Of a DNA stretch of 64,000 nucleotides, positions 45,155 through 54,034 are shown one piece after another; position 1 is the first letter of the stretch; each line of letters opens with the position of its first letter. The position numbers and the translations under genes were made by a program. The notes under the pieces are model-generated. The model was not told the DNA's origin. It saw only the letters and a program-made list of their open reading frames with translations, and searched no databases. The DNA is from a halophilic archaeon SHRA6. GTDB lineage: Archaea; Halobacteriota; Halobacteria; Halobacteriales; Haloferacaceae. The stretch lies in contig SOPS01000001.1 of assembly GCA_005239175.1 (NCBI GenBank), forward strand, positions 496,001-560,000, read 5' to 3'.

Positions 45155-45379
45155 CTACTCGATCCCAGAACAATCGTCAGCGATCGCACTGCCCGCATCA
45201 GTAATCTCGTATAACCCACGAGTGACCTGACGGACGTAGCCAGCTCGGCCCAACCGGACGAGCACAGTGTTGACCTCTCCTTTGTCCAAGTCGGTCCGTT
45301 CTCGGATCAGATACGGGTTTGCTCGTCCCTCAGAAAGAATCGAGAGCACCGATCGATCGCGATCGTCCAGCTCCACCAT
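45155..45379 (-). CDS. Winged-helix protein, copy 2
   Basis: 74 residues from ATG 45379, matching the start of copy 1 at 34569-34793; an ATG seven codons upstream (45400) exists only here. The winged helix is the same with one changed residue (KGEVNTV for KGAVNTV), and the last residues differ (DDCSGIE). It again lies divergent to an A/B module. Confidence 0.8.
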   Translation of the reverse strand: MVELDDRDRSVLSILSEGRANPYLIRERTDLDKGEVNTVLVRLGRAGYVRQVTRGLYEITDAGSAIADDCSGIE

Positions 45380-45566
45380 ACCGGGTACTGGTACTGCCAT
45401 GCCTATGAGGATACTTGTTTAATCCTTATAAAGAACTTTCTGTAGGCTTACGTAGTAAGTACTAAGACACTGCCGATCAAATTCCCGGTAGGAGCACAAC
45501 GGCCACAGAATCGAGAGTGGTCGGCGGCGCACCACCGCCGCCAACCGTGCTTCTAGGACAGAAGCA

Positions 45567-45821
45567 ATGAAGCCTACAACCACAACGCACCAAACTGTTA
45601 CGGACAGCGAGACGCTCGACCACCTCACGATCGCCTACACGCCACCGACTGGCCAGCCGTGTCGGATCGTGTTCACAACCACGCCGGAGACTGCGGGCTG
45701 GCTGCGGATCGAATCGCGCTGGACCGGCAGCGGGTGGCGCGAACGCGCCTGCGATCGCGTGACCGATCTCACAATCTACCCAGACCCAACCCACGCGATC
45801 GAGGTGGAGACGGATGACTGA
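45567..45821 (+). CDS. Gene A, copy 2
   Basis: 84 residues. From DHLTIAYTPPTGQP to the end it is nearly identical to copy 1; the first ~16 residues (MKPTTTTHQTVTDSETL) are probably the original N-terminus. It overlaps gene B copy 2 by 8 bp in the same way. The 45380-45566 interval holds a GC-rich inverted repeat (GGCGGCGCACCACCGCCGCC) that may be part of a leader. Confidence 0.68.
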   Translation: MKPTTTTHQTVTDSETLDHLTIAYTPPTGQPCRIVFTTTPETAGWLRIESRWTGSGWRERACDRVTDLTIYPDPTHAIEVETDD

Positions 45822-47040
45822 GGACACCCGATCGCCGCCGCCGTCCCCACGAGCTAACGACTGCAAAACAACCGGAACTCAGGTCGCTGAAACGATCGCC
45901 GCCCTCAAAGAGACGATCGACGGACTCACCGCCCGCGTCGAAACACTCGAAACCAAGGTCGAGACGCTCAACGCAGAGAACGATCGTCTTCGGGACCGCC
46001 TGGACGATCAGGACGATCGTCTCACTGTGCATGACGATCGACTCTCCAACCACAACGACCAACTCTCCAACCACAACGACCAACTCTCCGACCACAACGA
46101 TCGACTCTCCGACCACAACGATCACCTCACCACCCAGACAATAACCGAGTTGGACTCCCGGACTGAGGCGATCGCACGGAAAACAGACGCGATCGCCCGC
46201 AAAACAGCCGCGAACAAGACACGAATCGAGGAACTCCAGTCGAGAGAACTCGAGAAAGGCGCACACCTCCGCACGGACACCGTCGATCCGACCACGATCG
46301 CGGTCCCCGGCGATCGGCTCGAAACGCTCACCAAAGACGACGGCCACGCGTACTATCGTCTGCCCGAACAGGCAGACCCACTCGATCGCAGACGTCCCCA
46401 CCGGACAACCCTCACCTACGGAGATCTCCTGCCGATCCAACAGCTGGTCCGGATGGACGAGGACATGCTGCGATCGAACGCCTCCGCACTCCCGATCCGA
46501 CTCGCCGCCAAACTCTGGAAGGCCCGGACGGACGAGACGATCGGCGACAATCCGTGGAAGCGCGGTTCCGCGTCAGTGCGCGAGTATGTCAAAGCGAGCG
46601 ATCTCAAACACTGGATCCGCCGCCAAGAACGCGGCGTGAGCGACACGTACGCGAAAAAGCTCGTCTCCCGGACGATCGACGCCCTGTTGGATCTCACGAA
46701 GAACCGGATCGCGATCAGACGCAAAACCGAACGCAAAAACGGCCTCTCCTACACCGAACGCCGGATCATCCTCCCGAGTGACGCCGAAATCCCCGGGGAG
46801 ACGGGGCGATCACAGACGACCACAGGCGATCGATCGAAGGAAAACACGGGCATAGAGACATGCGATCGATCGTCTCGAGGCGCGACAGATCGAACGGACA
46901 CCACAGGTCGATCGTCTCGAGACACCACGGACCGATCGGACTCCACAGATCGATCGGACTCCACAGATCAATCAGACGCTACAGATCGATCGGACGACAC
47001 CACGCGATCCGCCCCGGAGACACCTGGCGTCCACGGCTGA
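45814..47040 (+). CDS. Gene B, copy 2
   Basis: 408 residues. Same plan as copy 1: coiled coil, heptad block, helix-rich core with NPWKRGSASVREYVKASDLK, Ser/Asp/Arg repeat tail ending TPGVHG. The heptad block is one unit longer than in copy 1 (SNHNDQL and SDHNDRL types, encoded by 21-bp repeats) and the tail has extra 15-bp units. The core differs by only a few residues, so both copies seem under selection or are recent duplicates. Confidence 0.72.
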   Translation: MTEDTRSPPPSPRANDCKTTGTQVAETIAALKETIDGLTARVETLETKVETLNAENDRLRDRLDDQDDRLTVHDDRLSNHNDQLSNHNDQLSDHNDRLSDHNDHLTTQTITELDSRTEAIARKTDAIARKTAANKTRIEELQSRELEKGAHLRTDTVDPTTIAVPGDRLETLTKDDGHAYYRLPEQADPLDRRRPHRTTLTYGDLLPIQQLVRMDEDMLRSNASALPIRLAAKLWKARTDETIGDNPWKRGSASVREYVKASDLKHWIRRQERGVSDTYAKKLVSRTIDALLDLTKNRIAIRRKTERKNGLSYTERRIILPSDAEIPGETGRSQTTTGDRSKENTGIETCDRSSRGATDRTDTTGRSSRDTTDRSDSTDRSDSTDQSDATDRSDDTTRSAPETPGVHG

Positions 47041-47169
47041 CGCTGTCCACCGATCGAAACCACACACCACAGCACACCAAAACACATCCCACGCGGGAAA
47101 CCACGCGATCAAACCAACAGTAACCACCGATCGACCCTGTGGTTGCACGAAGCGTTACCGTCTGGTGTG

Positions 47170-47269
47170 TCGATCGATCGGTCGTCGTCGGTCACCATCA
47201 CGGACCCACCCCGGACGATCGACCGAAGACACCAGCTGTCCACGGAGCACAGATGAGGAGCGATCGACA
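47170..47269. repeat. Dispersed repeat R, copy 4
   Basis: Same position relative to gene B copy 2 as copy 2 has to gene B copy 1, including the GCGTTACCGTCTGGTGT lead. The rest of 47041-47359 is empty. Confidence 0.92.
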
Positions 47270-47359
47270 TGGAGCAGCAAAACGATGTGGAGCGATCGCT
47301 CAGTAAGCGAGAATCCTCCGATACCAAACCTTTGTAACAGTTCCCGACGTACCGCCCGT

Positions 47360-47548
47360 ATGAGCGATGCAGACGATGTTGCTGAACTCGGTCATCACAC
47401 CCTCCGTACCGCACGGGTGGCGGGACTCCGCCAGCGAATGAACGAATTTATTGAGTTACACGGGCACGAACAGGATCTTAAAGAACTTCGTGTCGGCGTT
47501 GATTCGATGGCTGAGCTTGTCGACGACGGCCGAACTGAGCGGATTTGA
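47360..47548 (+). CDS. Small antitoxin of PIN toxin
   Basis: 62 residues from ATG 47360, chosen because the upstream part of the open frame is repeat R. ELGHHTLRTARVAGLRQRMNEFIELHGHEQDLKELRVGVDSM is helical and polar. It ends one base into the toxin ATG (TGATG), and size and context fit an antitoxin. Family not recognised. Confidence 0.6.
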   Translation: MSDADDVAELGHHTLRTARVAGLRQRMNEFIELHGHEQDLKELRVGVDSMAELVDDGRTERI

Positions 47549-47982
47549 TGTTATTTTTCGATACGTCCGCACTGGTCAAGCGGTACGCGGATGAGCAAGG
47601 GACACAGACGGTCGATCGACTCATCGAAACACCAGAGAGCACGATCATTGTCACATCACTCTCTGTGATCGAGATTGCCTCTGCATTTCGCCGGAAGTAC
47701 AACCGAGGAGAGATTAGCGAGCAACAACGAGACGGCCTTCTTGTATCTTTTTTTGAAGAGGCAACGGAACGATTTACTATTATCCCAGTTGATGAGCGCA
47801 TCTTCGAAACTGCGTTCGATCTCGTTCTCGGTGATGATCTCCGAACGCTCGATTCACTCCAACTCGCTGCAGCACTATCAGTACCGACGCCTAACTCTGA
47901 TATTACGTTTGTCTGTGCGGATAAGACACTCGTCGATGTTGCGGAACAACACGGGTTGGCGACAAACAATCCTCGGAATTGA
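47548..47982 (+). CDS. PIN-domain toxin
   Basis: 144 residues from ATG 47548. MLFFDTSALVKRYADEQGT gives the first Asp, SVIEIASAFRRKYNRGEI the Glu block, LGDDLRTLDSLQLAAAL the central Asp and TFVCADKTLVDVAEQHG the last. This is a complete VapC-type active site. Confidence 0.87.
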   Translation: MLFFDTSALVKRYADEQGTQTVDRLIETPESTIIVTSLSVIEIASAFRRKYNRGEISEQQRDGLLVSFFEEATERFTIIPVDERIFETAFDLVLGDDLRTLDSLQLAAALSVPTPNSDITFVCADKTLVDVAEQHGLATNNPRN

Positions 47983-48006
47983 AAGAGTAGTGTATCTGTC
48001 CACTCG

Positions 48007-48255
48007 TCATTCGCGGGCGTATTCGATATCGAGCGTGAGATCGGTGTCAGTGTAGTGTCGTTCGACGTTGCGCTTGCCGAGCAAGCGATGAAAGTCAGCC
48101 TTGGTGAGCCCGGCCAGTTCTCGTGCCTTTCCAAATGATAAATATCCTTCCCGATACAGCGAGACGGCCAGTTCCTGTCGAACAATGGGTTCGCGTTCAT
48201 CTGGTGGAGCAGCGATCGCGTCGAACACATCAGCGGGAACCTCGATACTGCTCAT
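48007..48255 (-). CDS. UPF0175 antitoxin, copy 2, without its toxin
   Basis: 82 residues identical to copy 1 at 37496-37744. The DUF3368 toxin that should follow is missing; only the first bases after the overlap remain and the convergent PIN gene at 47548-47982 comes instead. An orphan antitoxin of this kind could protect against the toxin of copy 1. Confidence 0.88.
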   Translation of the reverse strand: MSSIEVPADVFDAIAAPPDEREPIVRQELAVSLYREGYLSFGKARELAGLTKADFHRLLGKRNVERHYTDTDLTLDIEYARE

Positions 48256-48415
48256 GTGGAGGTATTCGGTGCCACAGTACGTTAATTATCATCTCAGAGT
48301 GAAAATGGCAGTACGTTTGCCACGCCAACTATAGCAGGAACTCGATCGCATACTGCGAGCCAGGGAATCTCAATCTCTCGGCGGAGACTGGGTGATTCCT
48401 CGCGGGGTTCTTCGA
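48256..48415. repeat. Conserved region upstream of UPF0175, copy 2
   Basis: Matches 37745-37905 closely and is likewise followed by a repeat R copy, after about 30 bp of different sequence. Confidence 0.9.
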
Positions 48416-48448
48416 GTCGATCGATCGGTCATCTTCTGTCACCACCAC

Positions 48449-48531
48449 TCGTCGGTCACCATCACGGACCCACCCTGGACGATCGGCCGAAGACACCAGC
48501 TGTCCACGGAACACAGACGAGGAGCGATCGT
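48449..48531. repeat. Dispersed repeat R, copy 5
   Basis: Core with CACCCTGGACGATCGGCCGA and a shortened extension (ACACCTCGTACCGAGTGAAC ... GCTGTAAC, to about 48588). Confidence 0.9.
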
Positions 48532-48716
48532 CACGAACGCACACCTCGTACCGAGTGAACACGCGATCGAGTGCGTGGGCCCGCTGTAACGGCGCTTGGT
48601 AACGTGATGGGTCGGCGATCGACACAACCGTCTCCGCATTTGTCGATGAAAAATAACAGGAAACGATACTATTTCAGTAATCCTTATTGCAGTTTGTGTG
48701 CAACTTGCAATTAGAA

Positions 48717-49232
48717 ATGGCAACGAGAGACGCAAACTGGGAAACACCGCTCGATACTGGTGGTGAGGCATTCGAACTCCTCAGGAATCCTCGCAAGGCG
48801 TGGATATACACGTACATCCGCCATCATCCGACAATCACGGTTCAAGATATCGTCGAGAGTCTTGACCTTCCGCAGCGAACGGTCTACGAATACGTTGCTG
48901 ACCTCGTCGATGCAGGATTTATTGCACAATCAAATGAGGGGCGACCAGCAACGTACACCGCACAGGAGATCGACCTCCAACTGGTAACGAGCGATGCGAA
49001 ACAACGGATTACTCCGGAGTTGATTGCGGCGATCGCTCGTCGACTGCGAGACGAAGATATTGACACGTATATCGATCGCCACGGATTGGACGGCCTCGCT
49101 GTTGCGCTTGAGTATACGCACGAGCACGTCGACGGGACGGTGACGCACCAGATCATGGCTCGCGAACAGGAACTATCGCCGCTTGAGGCAGGAGTAATTT
49201 TGGACGCACTTCGTCCGATCGTCGAAGCATGA
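48717..49232 (+). CDS. Winged-helix antitoxin/regulator
   Basis: 171 residues from ATG 48717. FELLRNPRKAWIYTYIRHHPTITVQDIVESLDLPQRTVYEYVADLVDAGFI is a winged helix; the C-terminal part (AIARRLRDEDIDTYIDRHGLDGL and MAREQELSPLEAGVILDAL) is a haloarchaeal antitoxin-type domain. It overlaps the next frame by 4 bp. Confidence 0.78.
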   Translation: MATRDANWETPLDTGGEAFELLRNPRKAWIYTYIRHHPTITVQDIVESLDLPQRTVYEYVADLVDAGFIAQSNEGRPATYTAQEIDLQLVTSDAKQRITPELIAAIARRLRDEDIDTYIDRHGLDGLAVALEYTHEHVDGTVTHQIMAREQELSPLEAGVILDALRPIVEA

Positions 49233-49658
49233 GTATGGGATGCGCTAGAGAGATCATTTTTATTGATTCATCAGTGCTGATCAGCTGTGGTCGCCGCGAA
49301 AGCCCACGATTTCACGCCCTCGCTCGTGAGGCTCGAAACCGCGATACCGTCTTTCGTCTCTCTCCGCAAGTGTACGCCGAGGTCACTGGCGATCCAGCAC
49401 TTGACTCATACCTCCCCGAGCGATCGCTCAGTGGACATCGTCGAAAAGGCAGATACAGAGATCGTGGGATTGGCGCTCGAAATGCTGTTGGATGGGACCG
49501 CGACACAGGTCGTTGTCGTCACAAACGACATTCCACTCGGCGAAGCAGCCGAATCGTTGCTTCCGAAGCACGGCGTTGACGATGAACAAATCACGTGGCT
49601 TACCGGAAGCGAACTTGCTGATGAACTCGCCGAAGACTTCGTTTCCGAATTCGAGTAG
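49229..49658 (+). pseudogene. PIN-like toxin broken by one frameshift
   Basis: From ATG 49229 the protein starts well (EIIFIDSSVLISCGRRESPRF, with the first Asp, then VYAEVTGDP). Around 49420-49435 the coding frame changes by one base: the second half (VDIVEKADTEIVGLALEML, VVVTNDIPLGEAAESLLP, GSELADELAEDFVSEFE) continues in the other frame. Both halves together make one complete PIN-fold protein of about 140 residues. It is either a recent mutation or a sequencing error at the shift. Confidence 0.75.
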
Positions 49659-49864
49659 CTTACGCAAGTATGAGTCGACAGCAGCAAAGACACCGCCGCA
49701 AACTCCCACCACACACGTTCAACACGGAGCCATCATGCTCACAACCCACAACACACAATGATCGATGTTGTGGTTGCCCGAAGCGTTATCGTCAACTCTG
49801 TCGATCGCTCTCACATACCGATCGTTCTGAGACCGGAGGGACCCCACCATGTCCGCATAATTCC

Positions 49865-50115
49865 CTACGCGGTAATGCGGTCCATTACATCACGAAGCCG
49901 CTCGTTCTCCCGAAGGACGTCGATCGTTGTACCGAGATCGGCACCGAGTTCAAACAGATAGTGTTGCCCGCCCTGTATGCCCGTGTTTCGTTCCATCGCG
50001 TTCACGACACCTGCAAGATTGAGGTCCTGAAGATGGTCACGAACGCGGCGCATCGCGATCGAGTCAGCACCAATATGTGTGGTGATGTCTACTGATAAGC
50101 GACCGAGCGTGCGTA
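49865..50115 (-). pseudogene. C-terminal winged-helix relic of Orc1/Cdc6
   Basis: Reading down from ~50115 gives RTLGRLSVDITTHIGADSIA, MRRVRDHLQDLNLAGVV and ERNTGIQGGQHYLFELGADL, ending DRITA before a stop at 49865. The HLxDLxxxGxV...ERNxGxxGGxxYxFEL pattern is that of the winged helix of archaeal Orc1/Cdc6 initiator proteins. The AAA+ part is missing. The relic suggests that a plasmid-type origin region once lay here. Nothing else is seen in 49659-50168. Confidence 0.7.
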
Positions 50116-50168
50116 GTGACCGATGGGTTCAAGTGTGTTTGTAAGGAATTCTTACACAGAGTCCCAAC

Positions 50169-50432
50169 ATGGCATCTAACGAACCGGAAGTGACCACAGT
50201 CACCTCAAAGGGTCAAATCACGATCCCGAGCAGCCTCCGAGAGCAGTTTGGGTTGCAACAAGGAACGAAGCTCATGGTCGTGCCGACAGAGTACGGACTC
50301 GTGTTGAAGAAAATTGACCTCCCCTCGGTCGAAGAGTTTCAACAGCGGGTAGAAGAACGTGCGAAAGCAGTTACTGTCTCTCCAGAGGACGTGTCCAAGC
50401 TCGTCCACGAGGCACGGGGCGATGATGAATGA
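50169..50432 (+). CDS. AbrB-type antitoxin
   Basis: 87 residues. VTTVTSKGQITIPSSLREQFGLQQGTKLMVVPTEYGLVLKKI is a textbook AbrB fold; the acidic helix at the end binds the toxin. It overlaps the toxin by 4 bp. Confidence 0.9.
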   Translation: MASNEPEVTTVTSKGQITIPSSLREQFGLQQGTKLMVVPTEYGLVLKKIDLPSVEEFQQRVEERAKAVTVSPEDVSKLVHEARGDDE

Positions 50433-50842
50433 GAGCAGTCCTCGACACGAACGTTCTCATTTCAGGGGTCATTGCGACCGGCGTCCCGCACAAGTTACTT
50501 GTTAAGGGATTCAATCACGAGTACCAAATCGTCGTCTCTGTGGAGACACTCAGTGAGTTCCGGAAAACGCTTTTGAAATATCCAGATCGGTTCCACATGG
50601 ACGAAACCGAAATACAAGGGGAAGTCGAAACGATCCGCTACTTTGCCGAGTTCGTGAGCCCAAAAGAAGATATCAGAGCTGTTGAAGATGACCCTGACGA
50701 CGACAAGTTCCTTGAAGCAGCAGTGGCTGGCGATGTCGATTATCTCGTTTCAGGTGATAAACATTTACTCTCGCTGGATTCGTTTCGTGGCATTGAGATC
50801 GTCGAACCGAGAACCGTCTACGACCTACTTGATGAGCAATAA
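50429..50842 (+). CDS. PIN-family toxin (PF13470 type)
   Basis: 137 residues. MRAVLDTNVLISGVIATGVPHKLL (first Asp), LSEFRKTLLKYPDRF (Glu) and DDPDDDKFLEAAVAGDVDYLVSGDKHLL (C-terminal Asp cluster) match the PIN_3 toxin group. Intact. Confidence 0.9.
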   Translation: MRAVLDTNVLISGVIATGVPHKLLVKGFNHEYQIVVSVETLSEFRKTLLKYPDRFHMDETEIQGEVETIRYFAEFVSPKEDIRAVEDDPDDDKFLEAAVAGDVDYLVSGDKHLLSLDSFRGIEIVEPRTVYDLLDEQ

Positions 50843-50865
50843 AGCCACATCAAAATACCTGAGAG

Positions 50866-51105
50866 CGATCGCGCCACAGCAAACGCGAATTGAGTCGTCC
50901 GATGGCGAGTGAGCTAGACGGAGCCTTGTCATCGGAAGCCCGCCTCTCGGACGGGGGTCCCTCGCTCGGTGGCGTGTCTTGGTGGGCCTGCCACTGGCCC
51001 CCGCTCCATGGCGAGTCATCGCCTGCTGATTTCCAAGGCAGGCTCTCTCCCCACGGATTCAGTCGATTAGCTATGTTCGCCGCTGCGTTCAAATCCGCTT
51101 GATAC
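50866..51105 (-). pseudogene. C-terminal relic of a TnpB
   Basis: The minus strand reads YQADLNAAANIANRLNPWGE then SPWSGGQWQAHQDTP and SSSLA. DLNAAANIANR is the RuvC-III motif of TnpB proteins (with its Asp). Upstream the frame runs straight into repeat R copy 6 (IVRGGSVVMRDDRS), so the body of TnpB is gone. A hairpin CCACGGGTGTAGCCGTGTGG follows at 51204-51223. Confidence 0.75.
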
Positions 51106-51118
51106 TCCGCAATCTGTC

Positions 51119-51197
51119 GATCGATCGATCGATCGTCCCTCATGACCACAGACCCGCCTCGGACGATCGGCCAAAGACACCAACTGTCCACGGAGGA
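51119..51197. repeat. Dispersed repeat R, copy 6 (divergent)
   Basis: Begins with a GATCGATCGATCGATC run; the middle is altered (CCTCATGACCACAGACCCGC) but GGACGATCGGCCAAAGACAC and CTGTCCACGGAG are kept. It has recombined with or inserted into the TnpB relic. Confidence 0.85.
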
Positions 51198-51226
51198 ACT
51201 CCACGGGTGTAGCCGTGTGGAAAATA

Positions 51227-51694
51227 TCAGTTTTCGAGAAATCTATTCAGTTCGGCAAACTCGTTGGCTGACAGAATGATCTCGGTCTCGAACGCATCAA
51301 ATCGTTCAAAATCATCGTCAATCGTCAACACCGTATTCACGCCTTCGTCGATCGCAACCTGCGCATAATATCCGTCCCAGCCATCAACGTTTATTTCGCT
51401 CGCCTGTGAGAATCCACCTCGAACGACAGCTTGGGGCATCCGATCGTACCAATGGATTCGCTTCGCATCCATGAAATTCTGGAGTAGACGCGAAGCATCT
51501 GCGTTTGAATACCCATAGTACGTCGTGAGAACAGTATGGGCGCCGAACAGCGCAGGGTAGGGAACAACAGCATCGATGTCTCCAGCGATACCCGCTCGAA
51601 CGTGCGAGAGTGCAGACTCACGGACCGGCGCCGTTGAGTGTGCGAGAGCAATTACCCCGACATCGAACAGATACGGACCACCAGCGTCACTCAT
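51227..51694 (-). CDS. PIN-domain toxin
   Basis: 155 residues from ATG 51694. PYLFDVGVIALAHSTAPVRESAL (first Asp), VPYPALFGAHTVLTTYYGY and GWDGYYAQVAIDEGVNTVLTIDDDFERF (Asp cluster) show a PIN fold, of a variant group in which the usual Glu is less obvious. It overlaps the AbrB gene by 8 bp. Confidence 0.82.
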   Translation of the reverse strand: MSDAGGPYLFDVGVIALAHSTAPVRESALSHVRAGIAGDIDAVVPYPALFGAHTVLTTYYGYSNADASRLLQNFMDAKRIHWYDRMPQAVVRGGFSQASEINVDGWDGYYAQVAIDEGVNTVLTIDDDFERFDAFETEIILSANEFAELNRFLEN

Positions 51695-52025
51695 CGCAGT
51701 GGTTCTCCGCTCCTCGACGAACGGCATCGCGATGCTTTTCCGCAATCGGATCGGCTCCGTCAGAGAGCGGCGTTGTCTCCCCTCGGTTCAAAGATGCGTC
51801 TGCAATGAGCTGTTCCATCCGCTCAAGAATTTCTTCGGGGCAGTCCTCAGGCTTCACAACCGCTTTGCCGTCTTCTTCGTGGACCACTACCTCTGTGCCC
51901 GGAGTAATACCGAGACGTTCTCGTACGTCCTGCGGGAGCACAATTCGGCCTTTTGAATCCACCGTAGGCACATTCCCACATAAAGTGGGAATAAACATAA
52001 TCCTTTGGTTCGGATACTGAGACAT
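51687..52025 (-). CDS. AbrB-type antitoxin
   Basis: 112 residues from ATG 52025; the open frame further upstream runs through repeat R copy 7 and is not gene-like. NVPTVDSKGRIVLPQDVRERLGITPGTEVVVHEEDGKAVVKPED is the AbrB fold; the long acidic helix that follows is the toxin-binding part. The gene carries an unusual basic/Cys N-terminal stretch (NQRIMFIPTLCG). Confidence 0.86.
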   Translation of the reverse strand: MSQYPNQRIMFIPTLCGNVPTVDSKGRIVLPQDVRERLGITPGTEVVVHEEDGKAVVKPEDCPEEILERMEQLIADASLNRGETTPLSDGADPIAEKHRDAVRRGAENHCDE

Positions 52026-52101
52026 CGTTGCGGTACCTTCATGTGCCAAGCCTAATTCGATCGAGACTGTCCGACGGCAAACCGATCGCGCCGGGGATTG
52101 G

Positions 52102-52158
52102 TGGACGATCGACCGAAGACACCAGCTGTCCACGAGACATAGACGAGGAGCGATCGAC
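52102..52158. repeat. Dispersed repeat R, copy 7 (partial)
   Basis: Only the right half is kept: GGACGATCGACCGAAGACACC ... GAGGAGCGATCGAC. It lies between divergent genes and within their likely promoter region. Confidence 0.88.
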
Positions 52159-52262
52159 AGTAGCAGGCACACCGATCGCATCGCAGAGAATACGTCGTGA
52201 ACGTAATTTTCATTACTTACAGACCTAACGCATTCACACACGATCGTGTACATCTGCCAGAG

Positions 52263-52640
52263 ATGTCGATCGATCGGGAGACGTTCGAGAACACAAGTGA
52301 AGAGGAGCTTGCAGGGCTTTCAGTCCCCGATCAGGTTCTGGGATTCCTCGCAACGCACGCCGATCGTGCGTTCAAAGCCCGAGAAATCGCGTCCCAGATC
52401 GATCTTGATGAGGGTGCAGTCAGCACAGCACTCTCACGGCTCAAAGATCGAAAGCTGGTCGAGCACAAAGCGACATACTGGGCAGTGACAACCGACAAAG
52501 ACCGTCTCGAAGGGTACAGCGGCTACGAGCGTGCGACCACTCTGTTCAATGAACAACTCGGAACTGAGGATGCGGCTGCGTGGCGCGAACACGCGCCTGA
52601 AGAACCACACCCAAGCATCAAAACGGAGGACGATCAGTGA
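52263..52640 (+). CDS. Winged-helix antitoxin without toxin
   Basis: 125 residues. VPDQVLGFLATHADRAFKAREIASQIDLDEGAVSTALSRLKDRKLVEHK is a MarR-like winged helix very similar in plan to the antitoxin at 33466. There the next gene is a PemK-type toxin; here a decayed unrelated fragment follows, so this is an orphan or has lost its partner. Confidence 0.78.
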   Translation: MSIDRETFENTSEEELAGLSVPDQVLGFLATHADRAFKAREIASQIDLDEGAVSTALSRLKDRKLVEHKATYWAVTTDKDRLEGYSGYERATTLFNEQLGTEDAAAWREHAPEEPHPSIKTEDDQ

Positions 52641-52889
52641 GCAAGCGATCACCGAGGAGATCGAGGCGTGGCAGACGACCTACGACGTCGAGACGTGGGA
52701 GGAGCTCGAACAGTGCTCGCCGACGCCGACCTCGCAAGTGCCGAACTTCACGACCGCCGCGACGTGATTACCCGCTGGGAGGAGAATCTGGAAGATCGCC
52801 GGCTCATCAAGCACGCGTTGGCGCTCTACGCGGATGTCGAAGCCGCTCGCGAACAGCGGATCAACGTGGCTGACCGCACCACATACTAA
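52637..52889 (+). pseudogene. C-terminal relic of a DUF7342-like regulator
   Basis: AITEEIEAWQTTYDVETWEELEQ is in one frame and VLADADLASAELHDRRDVIT, RLIKHALALYADVEAAR in another; one base is missing near 52711. The text resembles the region after the winged helix in the protein at 15969-16598. No start. Confidence 0.6.
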
Positions 52890-52934
52890 TTCTCGTGATC
52901 GTCGGACTTGCGGGCGTCATCGAGGGCGACACAG

Positions 52935-53756
52935 CTACTCGCAAGACTGCTCGTCCGCCTTTTCACGGAGGTCGATCGCGGCCTTCTCGAAGTGTTCCGC
53001 GAGGAACGATGTTCCCGATGTCGCCCGCTCGTCGAGGAATGTAACGCCGTCACTGACAGTCTCAGCATCGTGCTCTACAGCCGCGACACAGTCGACGTAC
53101 CCGTCGAGTGCCCGTCTAAATGCACGCGAGAAGTGGTCGTATGCGCCATCGACACGCTCCATGTTGTCATCGAGCGACTCGACAAGGGCGCGGTAAACGA
53201 TCGCCGCCGACACGAACCGCCCTTGCTCGCGGTACTCATTCGCGAGATCGAACCACTGTGTGAAGTCGATCGGCTCGAAGACGACGTGATACTCTGGGTT
53301 TATCTCCGCAAACCGCCGGTCGATCGCGGTGCGAACCTCGTCGACTGACTGTGTCGTCGGCTCGCCGACTCGGGCGAGAAACCGATCGCGGAGATTCGCG
53401 TCGGTCGCGAGTTCCTCACGTAGGAACCCGCGGAGTTCGTCGGCGTCGGCACTGTTGAGTGCAGTGTCGAGTCGATCGCCGTCGTCTGGCGGTGGATCGT
53501 CAATACACCGAAGCAGCACGGCGACGACGTGCTTGCACGATCCCGGGCCGTCGTACGGACAGTCACACCACGGGGCAAACCCATTGGTGGCGAGATCAAC
53601 ACGGACATCGTACTGGCGGCTGCCGCTCACGACGGCGGTAACGGTGGTGTCGACGCGGTGAATCTCGCGGATGCGGCCCTCAGCACGGTATCGTTCGCCG
53701 CGTTTGAACACTGCGTCCGTGCAGACATCTCGAACTATGTCCTCGGTTACGTCCAT
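52935..53756 (-). CDS. SWIM zinc-finger protein
   Basis: 273 residues from ATG 53756 (MDVTEDIVRDVCTDAVFKRGERY), the usual start of the family. WCDCPYDGPGSCKHVVAVLL is the SWIM finger (CxC...CxH) at ~70-90. The rest is helical, with FDLANEYREQGRFVSAAIVYRALVESL resembling a TPR-like repeat. Such proteins are common in haloarchaea; DNA or protein binding is inferred. Confidence 0.85.
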   Translation of the reverse strand: MDVTEDIVRDVCTDAVFKRGERYRAEGRIREIHRVDTTVTAVVSGSRQYDVRVDLATNGFAPWCDCPYDGPGSCKHVVAVLLRCIDDPPPDDGDRLDTALNSADADELRGFLREELATDANLRDRFLARVGEPTTQSVDEVRTAIDRRFAEINPEYHVVFEPIDFTQWFDLANEYREQGRFVSAAIVYRALVESLDDNMERVDGAYDHFSRAFRRALDGYVDCVAAVEHDAETVSDGVTFLDERATSGTSFLAEHFEKAAIDLREKADEQSCE

Positions 53757-53894
53757 GTGCGTGGACGATGTTCCAGCGCGAACGGCAAAACTGATACGTC
53801 GATCTGGCTTTCGCACCGGATTAGAACGGTCTGGTTTTGCGAGAAGCCAGGATACTGTTGTGGTACCACCTAGAACCCCCCGCTTGGCGGAGTC

Positions 53895-54032
53895 CTATTC
53901 GGTGGCGAGTTCCTCGTAGATATCCGCGTGCTCGTCGAGGTCCTGGCGACCGAGGAACCGGATGAGATACTGCCGTGCCTCCTCGGGGGACATCTCATCG
54001 GGAATCTCGGGCTGCTCACTTTCAGCGGCCAT
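53895..54032 (-). CDS. Very small acidic protein next to the Doc gene
   Basis: 45 residues from ATG 54032: EQPEIPDEMSPEEARQYLIRFLGRQDLDEHADIYEELATE. Coding-like composition and tight spacing (2 bp) behind the Doc frame suggest a real gene of the same operon. Possibly a truncated partner; no family recognised. Confidence 0.5.
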   Translation of the reverse strand: MAAESEQPEIPDEMSPEEARQYLIRFLGRQDLDEHADIYEELATE

Positions 54033-54034
54033 GC

